Shown here: piece by piece, positions 1-5,796 of the stretch
How positions within the stretch are numbered: position 1 is the stretch's first letter
How the letters are laid out: each line of letters starts with the position of its first letter
Assembly (NCBI GenBank): GCA_017476965.1
Contig: JAFUXX010000249.1
Span: 1-7,473, forward strand
From: Kiritimatiellia bacterium
Lineage (GTDB): Bacteria; Verrucomicrobiota; Kiritimatiellia; RFP12; UBA3636
DNA length: 7,473 nucleotides
Direction of reading: 5' to 3'
Notes under the pieces: generated by a model
What the model was told of the DNA's origin: nothing
Databases searched by the model: none
The model's input: the letters and a program-made list of their open reading frames with translations, nothing else
Translations under genes and position numbers: made by a program

Positions 1-825
1 GCCGCCGCGCCTGCGGCCGGCCCCTCCGAGCGCGATCTTTATTTCGCCGCGGCGGCCGCCGCAAGGGAAGGGGAGGGCGCCGGCTCGCCCGCTTCGCCCG
101 TGATTTTCGATCCCGGGCAGGATGGCGCGTGGACCCTTTCCAACGGTTCCGTCACGCTGCGCGGCCGCTCCGGTTCCGACCGCCTCGTGGACGAAATCGT
201 CTTGGACGCCGCCGCCGGCGGCGACGCCCGTTCCGTCGGCTCCCTCGGCGCGCTTTTGCAGTGGCGCGGGCCATCCGGCAACGTGTGGACCTCGGTCGCG
301 CTGCAGGACGTGTTTGCCGCGAGCGGTCCGGACGGCGCCGTTTCCCTCGAAATCCGCGCCGTCGCGCGCGGAGCCGTGCCCGGACCCGTTCCGGGCGTGG
401 CCGCGCCGGACGCTTCGTTCGCTCTCGTCGCGCGCGTTTCGCTCGCGCCCGGCACCGGTTCGTTCCTCGCGGAAATCGTTTCGCTCGAAAACACCGGCGC
501 TTCCGGGCTCGAGTTTTCGGTGCTCTACTTCACGCCGGCTCCCGCGGGCGCGGACCAAAAGGTCGTAGACGTCGTGCCGGAGCTCCGGGGCGCTCCCGCC
601 CGCGCGTGGTGGTGCCTGCCGGACGGCCGCGAGTGGGGGGCAGTTTCCCGCGACCCCGCCGCGAGTTTCCGTTTCTGGCTCCGCCCGGCGGACGGCACGC
701 TCCACCCGGACGCCCGTTTCTCCGCCGGTCCTGCGCCGGTGACGCTCGCGCCCGGCGCCGTCTGGCGCCCCGCTTCCGCGATGGGCGCCTGCATCGGGTT
801 CCGCCCCGCGGTGCTCGTCCACTGA
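1..825 (+). CDS. C-terminal part of an unidentified, probably secreted beta-rich protein (5' end outside window)
   Basis: The frame is open from base 1 to the TGA at 823-825 (274 residues), with no stop upstream, so the true start lies outside the window. A GTG at 100 could start a shorter product, but nothing marks it as a start. The first 30 or so residues are Ala/Gly/Pro-rich and look like a linker. The rest alternates short hydrophobic strands with Gly/Asp/Pro turns, as in a beta-sandwich. The last part (about residues 222-262) has the pattern F-x-W-L-R-P-A-D-G-T-L-H-P-D, then 'TLAPGAVWRP' and 'GACIGF'. I do not recognise the family. The composition, few cysteines and neighbouring exported proteins suggest an extracytoplasmic protein. 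The regulator gene follows after 34 bases with no visible promoter or terminator, so the two may be co-transcribed. Coding status is secure from the long open frame and GC-rich third positions; function is unknown. Confidence 0.8.
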   Translation, partial: AAAPAAGPSERDLYFAAAAAAREGEGAGSPASPVIFDPGQDGAWTLSNGSVTLRGRSGSDRLVDEIVLDAAAGGDARSVGSLGALLQWRGPSGNVWTSVALQDVFAASGPDGAVSLEIRAVARGAVPGPVPGVAAPDASFALVARVSLAPGTGSFLAEIVSLENTGASGLEFSVLYFTPAPAGADQKVVDVVPELRGAPARAWWCLPDGREWGAVSRDPAASFRFWLRPADGTLHPDARFSAGPAPVTLAPGAVWRPASAMGACIGFRPAVLVH

Positions 826-859
826 TCCGTCCGTCCGGTTCCCGGTCCTGCACACTGCA

Positions 860-2083
860 ATGCGAAACGGCCTCGCAGCGGAAACGTCCGGCAATTCCAG
901 CGCGGGGAACACCGTCCTCTATCTCCATTTCGTCAAAAATCCCGTCATGCACGGGCGCTTTCTCGACGGGATGCGGCGCTTCGCGCGGACCGCGGGGTGG
1001 AACGTCGTGCCGCTGCAGATCGACGGCCTTTCGCAGGACCAGATCCGCGACTTCGCGCGCAAAAACGGCGCGATCGGCTATGTCCGCGACTCCGGCTGGC
1101 CCAAGGAAATGCGGCGCGAACTGCCCTTGTCCGCGTTGCGTCTGCCCGTAGTGTTCGAAGATCCGCGCGAATCCGTCCTCGACCGCCATGTCGGCGCCGT
1201 CTTTTCCGACAACGCCGCGATCGCCAAGGCCGCCTTCCGGGAACTTTCCGCCGGGCATCCTCCCTCGTACGCGGCGGTCGGCTACTGGGACCACACGCAG
1301 CGCTGGGGCGTCGAACGCATCGCGGCCTTTCGCTCCTTTTGCGCCGAAGCCGGTTTCGATTGCCCCGTGTTCCGCCAGTCCCGCCGGGAACCGGCGGAGA
1401 AGCGGATGAAGCGGCTCGAAAAGTGGGTCGCGGCGCTGCCCGAGCACGTCGCCGTCTTCTGCGCCAACGATTTCACGGCAATCGAGACGGCAATCGCGCT
1501 GCGCTCCCGCCACCGTCCGGTGCCGAAATCGGCGACCGTCGTCGGCGTGGACGGTTCGCCGGAGCGCGACGACATCGTGCGCTCGCCGGTCCCGATTTCC
1601 TCCGTTAACGTGAACTTCGAGAGCGCCGGTTTCCACGCGGCGCGCCTCCTCGCCGAGGAAATCGCCGCCCGTGCGGCCGGGGCGCGCCCCGCGGCCCGCA
1701 CCGCGGTGTTCGGTCCGCTCATGGTCGAGAGGCGCGAATCGACCCACGGGCGCGGCCGCCGCGAGCGGTTCATCCTGGAGGCGGCCGAGACGATCCGCCG
1801 CGAAGCCTGCAACGGCCTCACCGCCGCCGCGCTCGCAGCCCGCTTCCCCGTCTCGCGCAAGCACTTCGAGCGCCGCTTCCGCGAGGCGATCGGCCACTCC
1901 GTCCTCGACGAAATCCTCAACGTCCGCCTCGAAAGCGTCATGGCGTACCTGCTGCGGCGCGACGTAGCGATCGACGCGATAGCCGGCCTCTGCGGCTTCG
2001 GCTCCGAAATCGAGCTGCGCCGCCTTTTCCGCCGCCGCTTCGGAATGTCGATGACCTCCTGGCGCGCCCGCAATTCGACGTAG
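860..2083 (+). CDS. XylR-like transcriptional regulator: periplasmic-binding-protein-like sensor plus AraC-family HTH
   Basis: This is a 407-residue cytoplasmic regulator. Residues about 18-295 match the LacI/XylR-type sugar-sensing fold: an opening strand 'VLYLHFV', then 'GRFLDGMRRFARTAGWNV', the 'CANDFTAIETA' segment (201-211), 'VVGVDGSP' (227-234) and 'ISSVNVNFESAGFHAARLLAEE' (246-267), which parallels the 'SV..p...iG..AA..L' end of that domain. Residues about 303-405 form the AraC domain with two helix-turn-helices: the first around 320-347 (LTAAALAARFPVSRKHFERRF), the second around 371-398 (IDAIAGLCGFGSEIELRRLF). Length and domain order agree with E. coli XylR, which binds xylose and activates xylose genes; the ligand here cannot be read from sequence. 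The ATG at 860 has no clear Shine-Dalgarno site but is the only start that leaves the sensor whole. The gene sits 90 bases upstream of a large secreted protein with a candidate operator between them, so that gene is the first candidate target. Confidence 0.9.
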   Translation: MRNGLAAETSGNSSAGNTVLYLHFVKNPVMHGRFLDGMRRFARTAGWNVVPLQIDGLSQDQIRDFARKNGAIGYVRDSGWPKEMRRELPLSALRLPVVFEDPRESVLDRHVGAVFSDNAAIAKAAFRELSAGHPPSYAAVGYWDHTQRWGVERIAAFRSFCAEAGFDCPVFRQSRREPAEKRMKRLEKWVAALPEHVAVFCANDFTAIETAIALRSRHRPVPKSATVVGVDGSPERDDIVRSPVPISSVNVNFESAGFHAARLLAEEIAARAAGARPAARTAVFGPLMVERRESTHGRGRRERFILEAAETIRREACNGLTAAALAARFPVSRKHFERRFREAIGHSVLDEILNVRLESVMAYLLRRDVAIDAIAGLCGFGSEIELRRLFRRRFGMSMTSWRARNST

Positions 2084-2115
2084 CCGGGCGGGATAAAAAA
2101 TTGCTCCAAATGTAA

Positions 2116-2143
2116 CGGACGTGCCATGTCCATGCGCTATACT
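2116..2143 (+). promoter_or_regulatory. Candidate sigma-70-type promoter for the large secreted protein
   Basis: TATACT at 2138-2143 differs from the -10 consensus at one base. With a 16-base spacer the -35 position is CGGACG (2116-2121), which keeps only the GAC core, as expected of an activator-dependent promoter. AT-rich DNA lies upstream (about 2092-2115). Transcription would start near 2150, giving a leader of about 24 bases before the ATG at 2174. Prediction is by eye; sigma-factor preferences in this phylum are not well known to me. Confidence 0.45.
2117..2131. promoter_or_regulatory. Imperfect palindrome overlapping the -35 region, candidate operator
   Basis: GGACGTG-C-CATGTCC is a 7-1-7 inverted repeat with one mismatched pair. 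It overlaps the proposed -35 and lies in the only gap between the regulator gene and the large secreted gene. AraC-domain proteins often bind direct half-sites, so a palindrome is not a strong prediction for this regulator. Short palindromes of this quality also occur by chance. Confidence 0.25.
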
Positions 2144-2158
2144 GGGACCGTCTCGCAC

Positions 2159-2166
2159 GAGAAAGG
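2159..2166 (+). promoter_or_regulatory. Ribosome binding site that sets the start at 2174
   Basis: GAGAAAGG ends 7 bases before the ATG at 2174, a normal Shine-Dalgarno spacing. It favours 2174 over the in-frame ATGs at 2126 and 2132, which lie upstream of or within the likely promoter and would put 14-16 extra residues ahead of the signal peptide. Confidence 0.6.
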
Positions 2167-2173
2167 CAAAACC

Positions 2174-5100
2174 ATGGAATACGCAAAGACCGCTCATGCA
2201 TTCATCGGTGCGCTGGCGCTGTGCGCCGCCGCCGCGTTCGCGCCGGCCGCCGTCGCCGCCGACGCATACATCGAGTCCGACGGCTCGCAAGCCATGAACA
2301 CGGGCTACTACCCGAATGGCAAGACGAAGATCGAGGTCGATTTCCAGCTGACGAGTACCGCGGCAAGCAAGGACTGCGTCTTCGGCAACTACGGTGGCAG
2401 TGCCGGCTTCACAGTCCTCCTTTACGCAAATCCGAACAACACGTATTTCCAGTTCTGCGGCAAGGACGGCAGCTGGAGCGCCGCGGGCTCCGGCGTCGCC
2501 ATCGACACGGCTCGCCACACGGTGGTCATCGACGTCCCCGCCCGCAAGGGGGCGATCTACTCGCCTGAAGGGACTTTGCAGGGCGAGGCCGCTTTCGGTT
2601 CTTCGTGGACGTACAACGCGACCGCGAACTGGCCGATCGCCCTTTTCGCATCAAGCTTAAATGCGTCCGGGACTTCGGTGCAGAAAAATGTCAGCGCAAA
2701 AATCTACGGCGTCAAAATTTGGGAGAGCGACGACGGAGGCGCCACCTACAAGCCGATGCACGACTACGCGCCGGCCATCAACAACGGCGTCGCCGGCTTC
2801 CGGGACGCCATCACCGGCACGTTTCTCTACGACACGCGCACGTCGGGCGCCGGAACGTTCGCGTACGGCGGCGACATCCCGACGGACGACGACCCCTACG
2901 TCGAGTCCGACGGCACGAGCGGCATCAACACCGGCATCGTGGCCTCCCCGGGCCTCAAGGTGGAACTCGACTACGCCATGAGCGCCGTCGAGCCGGGTGA
3001 CGGCAACGACTACCAGCAGCGCATCTTCGGCGAGGACTACAACGACAAAGAACCCCGAATTTCGCTTTATGTCAACGGTTCCGGCAACGTCGCCTTCGCC
3101 GCCGGCGACGGCTGGAACGCCGTTTCCACCGGAATCAAGGCCGACCTCAAACGCCACAAGGCGATCATCGACAACGTCGCGCTCCAGCACGCCTTCATGA
3201 CAGGCGTCACGACGAACTGGCACGCATACGGCTCGACCGTCGCCGACCTGGCGAAGTGGGCCACCTGGCCGCTCGGACTCTTCGCCAACCCGACGAACAG
3301 CACCGCCACGCTCTTCAACCGCCAAGCCAAGGCGAAGGTCTTCGGCCTCAAGATCTGGCAGGGCGGAACGCTCGTCCGCGACTTCGCGCCGCGCTCCATC
3401 GACGGCACCGCCGGCTTCGAGGATCTCGTGACCGGCAAGTTCTTTACGTGCGACGGCCTCACGGCGAGCGCCTCCGCCCCGACCGCGTTCTCCGGCGCTT
3501 CGCGCGACGGCGACGCCTTCATCGAATCCGACGGCACGACCTACAGCGTCGTCGACACGCGCTACTTCATCAACCCCAAGTCGAAGATCGTCCTCGACTA
3601 CCAGCTGGCGAACTTCGTGAACAGCGGCATCGTCATGGGCGGCTACGGCTCCGCGGCCGGCGTCTCCACGATTCTGTGGTGCAAAAACAGCGCGACGCTG
3701 GTGATGGAGATGCACGACGGAGACCACGGCGGCGCGGCGGACACCCTCCTTTCGCCGACGATCGCGCCCGACACGAAACGCCACACGGCGATTTTCGACG
3801 GCCCCAACCGCCATCTGTCGCTCACGGCTCCGGACGGCACGGTCGAGTCCGAAGCCGACTTCGTTTCGTCCTGGACGCTGGCCGGCACCGCCAACTGGCC
3901 GATGCTGCTTTTCGGTTCGGCCAACAACCCATACGGCACAAGCAAGCAGTGCGCGAAGGCCCGCATCTTCGGCGCGAAGGTCTACGAAGACGGCATCCTC
4001 GTCCACGATTTCACGCCAGCCGTCAAGGGCGATGTTCCAGGCTTCTACGACAACGAGACGGGCGACTTCTTCTCCGGCGGCAACCTCGTCTCCGGCGGCA
4101 GCGTGATGGAAATCGCCGACGACACCCCGTATGTCGAGAGCGGCGACAGCGGCTGCTACTTCGACACGGGCTATTACGTCACGTCCAACACATGCGTCGC
4201 GGTGGATTTCATGCTCCTCCGCCAGCAGGCCGACCAGCAGTTCCCGTTCGAGGCCGGCGAGGGCAACACGACGGGCAAGAGCTTCATGCGCACATACGGC
4301 AACGGAAGCACCGGAACGGGCAATTTCGCCTACGCGCTCGGCACGGACACCTACATATCGATGGACGTGCCGTATTCGCCGATGGTCAGGAGCGAAATCA
4401 CGCTCGACGCCTACAACCTCAAGGCCAAGGTGGTCAAAAACGGCAAGACGATCCGCGAGATGAACACCGCCGCCGGCGGCCGCCAGCCCGACAAGTCGTC
4501 CTCCACGCTGAAGCTCCTCTCCAACGGCGCCGGAACCGCAAACTGGTGCAAGGCGCGTCTCTACGGCGTGAAGATCTACGAGGAAGGGGCGCTCGTGCGC
4601 GACTACGTGCCGATCTGCCAGGCCGGGACGTATGCGCTTCGCGACACGGTGAACGGCACCGTTCTCGCGAAGGCGTCTTCCTCCGCGGCTTTCACCGGCT
4701 ACACCGCCAACGGCGACCTGGACGACGCCTTCTTCAATGCCGAAATGCGCGCCGAGGACGCCTACATCGAGTCCGACGGCACCCAGGGCATCAACCTCGG
4801 CTACTACACCACGCCGAACACGCGCTACGAGATCGACTACCAGCTCAAAAACACCACCGCCCAGATCCGTCCATTCGGTGAAGCGGACACGTCAGCCCAG
4901 AGCCTTCATGCGGAACTCTACATCCAAGGGACCGGCAATGTGGCTTTTGGCGTGGGCGACACGTGGAAAGCGCAGGAGACCGGCAAGGCGGCTGATCTGG
5001 TGCGCCATGTAGCCGTTCTCGACCTCGCAAACCGCGAATGCGGATATTCCGGCTACAAGATGTTTGCTTTCGATTCCGCCCGTACCTGCAAGAACACGGC

Positions 5101-5647
5101 CGTGGTTCCGATGTGGCTCTTCGCGAAGGGGACAAAAGCCGACGGATCATACGGCAACCGCGCCTCGATGAAGCTCTACGCCTTCCGCATCTTCGAGTCC
5201 GGGACGCTCGTGCACGAATACCTGCCCTACAAGGTGGGCGACACGGTCGGCCTCTACGACACGATGACGGGCACGGTGGTCAACAACACCGTCTCCGGCG
5301 CCAATGCCTTCACCTGCGGCGGCGGCCTCGGCTACGGCAAGTTCGCGGGCGACCTCACCGATCTCGTCGTCGCGCCCGAGGATGCCCAGGTCGGCGTGAA
5401 CGCCACGAAGACCCTCACCGCATACGCGCCCGGCGCCACGAGCTACATCTGGACGCGCAATGGCGAAGAACTCGACGGCGTGACCGGCACCGATTGCGCC
5501 GTGGCATGGGAGCGTCCTTCGGTGGCCGGCACAGCGGTCTATGCCGTGACCCCGGTCTTCACCAAGGGCGGCGAAACGGTTCTCGGCGCTTCCGCCTCGG
5601 CCGAAGTGACCATGGCCCCCGCCGCCTTCGTCATGATCGTGCGGTAA
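2174..5647 (+). CDS. Large secreted multi-repeat protein (five LamG/concanavalin-like repeats, Ig-like C-terminus)
   Basis: The product has 1157 residues. Residues 1-28/29 are a signal peptide: Lys5, a hydrophobic run 'FIGALALCAAAAFA' and an AVA/VAA cleavage site before DAYIES. Five repeats begin at about residues 30, 240, 447, 650 and 862. Each opens with a form of 'D-x-Y-[IV]-E-S-D-G-T-x-x-x-N-T-G-Y-Y' and closes with a form of 'G-x-K-I-[WY]-E-x-G-x-L-V-R-D-[FY]-x-P ... G-x-Y-D-x-x-[TN]-G'. This layout is known from bacterial and phage surface proteins with LamG-like jelly-roll domains, which usually bind glycans or act in adhesion. Residues about 1058-1157 look like an Ig-like domain ('YIWTRNGEELDG', 'AVYAVTPVF') with a single cysteine, so no internal disulfide. 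I see no catalytic motif, membrane anchor, PEP-CTERM or sorting signal; the protein ends abruptly at 'FVMIVR'. Role as a secreted carbohydrate-binding or adhesive protein is inferred; the ligand is unknown. Confidence 0.85.
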   Translation: MEYAKTAHAFIGALALCAAAAFAPAAVAADAYIESDGSQAMNTGYYPNGKTKIEVDFQLTSTAASKDCVFGNYGGSAGFTVLLYANPNNTYFQFCGKDGSWSAAGSGVAIDTARHTVVIDVPARKGAIYSPEGTLQGEAAFGSSWTYNATANWPIALFASSLNASGTSVQKNVSAKIYGVKIWESDDGGATYKPMHDYAPAINNGVAGFRDAITGTFLYDTRTSGAGTFAYGGDIPTDDDPYVESDGTSGINTGIVASPGLKVELDYAMSAVEPGDGNDYQQRIFGEDYNDKEPRISLYVNGSGNVAFAAGDGWNAVSTGIKADLKRHKAIIDNVALQHAFMTGVTTNWHAYGSTVADLAKWATWPLGLFANPTNSTATLFNRQAKAKVFGLKIWQGGTLVRDFAPRSIDGTAGFEDLVTGKFFTCDGLTASASAPTAFSGASRDGDAFIESDGTTYSVVDTRYFINPKSKIVLDYQLANFVNSGIVMGGYGSAAGVSTILWCKNSATLVMEMHDGDHGGAADTLLSPTIAPDTKRHTAIFDGPNRHLSLTAPDGTVESEADFVSSWTLAGTANWPMLLFGSANNPYGTSKQCAKARIFGAKVYEDGILVHDFTPAVKGDVPGFYDNETGDFFSGGNLVSGGSVMEIADDTPYVESGDSGCYFDTGYYVTSNTCVAVDFMLLRQQADQQFPFEAGEGNTTGKSFMRTYGNGSTGTGNFAYALGTDTYISMDVPYSPMVRSEITLDAYNLKAKVVKNGKTIREMNTAAGGRQPDKSSSTLKLLSNGAGTANWCKARLYGVKIYEEGALVRDYVPICQAGTYALRDTVNGTVLAKASSSAAFTGYTANGDLDDAFFNAEMRAEDAYIESDGTQGINLGYYTTPNTRYEIDYQLKNTTAQIRPFGEADTSAQSLHAELYIQGTGNVAFGVGDTWKAQETGKAADLVRHVAVLDLANRECGYSGYKMFAFDSARTCKNTAVVPMWLFAKGTKADGSYGNRASMKLYAFRIFESGTLVHEYLPYKVGDTVGLYDTMTGTVVNNTVSGANAFTCGGGLGYGKFAGDLTDLVVAPEDAQVGVNATKTLTAYAPGATSYIWTRNGEELDGVTGTDCAVAWERPSVAGTAVYAVTPVFTKGGETVLGASASAEVTMAPAAFVMIVR
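2261..5344 (+). repeat. Five tandem protein-level repeats of about 200 residues
   Basis: Repeat units start at about 2261, 2891, 3512, 4121 and 4757, giving lengths of roughly 210, 207, 203, 212 and 196 residues. Units 1 and 3 resemble each other most in the middle (RHT followed by a 'P.G....EA.F.SSWT..ATANWP..LF' pattern). Units 2 and 5 share 'G[ST]GNVAF..GD.W.A..TG..ADL.RH'. Unit 4 is the outlier. The repeats are diverged at DNA level, which points to old duplication rather than recent slippage. Confidence 0.8.
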
Positions 5648-5655
5648 GCGCAATC

Positions 5656-5796
5656 AATTCAACGCAGAGACGCAGAGGCGCAGAGGAAAACTTTGCGCCT
5701 CGGTTTCCGCGCGATACAATTCGCTCTGTGTCCTTTGGATTTCCCGCCGTGAAAGCCTCGCCGTCCCTGCGTCTCTGCGCCTTTGCGTTGAGAATT
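5656..5796. repeat. 141-bp palindromic repeat element C, spanning the intergenic gap and the next gene's start
   Basis: The left arm 5656-5686 (AATTCAACGCAGAGACGCAG...) and the right arm 5765-5796, reverse-complemented (AATTCTCAACGCAAAGGCGC...), match at about 22 of 27 bases across their aligned core. About 78 bases separate them. Both arms are built of 9-nt units of the type CGCAGAG plus two bases. It starts 8 bases after the TAA of the large secreted gene and covers the GTG start and first 16 codons of the next gene. Arms of this composition are common dispersed repeats in planctomycete and verrucomicrobial genomes. No transposase is present, so any movement would need help in trans. Confidence 0.75.

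Noticed and set aside
129..1151. Plus-strand 340-codon frame spanning genes 1 and 2
   Set aside because: Its product is mostly Arg/Ala/Pro, it runs through the stop of one real gene and into the sensor domain of the next, and it has no domain features.
2126..2173. Upstream ATG at 2126 as the start of the large secreted protein
   Set aside because: It would place 16 residues ahead of the signal peptide, lies upstream of the likely -10 box, and lacks a ribosome site, whereas 2174 has GAGAAAGG at 7 bases.
530..2518. Long minus-strand open frame (662 codons) opposite the regulator
   Set aside because: It is antisense to clear domain sequence of the XylR-like protein and crosses three plus-strand features. 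Its translation is Arg/Gly/Ala-rich with no recognisable motif, typical of the complement of GC-rich codons.
2657..4006. Minus-strand open frame (449 codons) opposite the secreted repeat protein
   Set aside because: It lies wholly inside the repeat protein, which has a signal peptide and recurring domain motifs; the antisense product is Val/Arg/Asp/Gly-rich without domain features.
5656..5796. Rho-independent terminator after the large secreted gene
   Set aside because: The inverted arms are about 78 bases apart and no U-run follows the right arm; it fits a dispersed repeat better.
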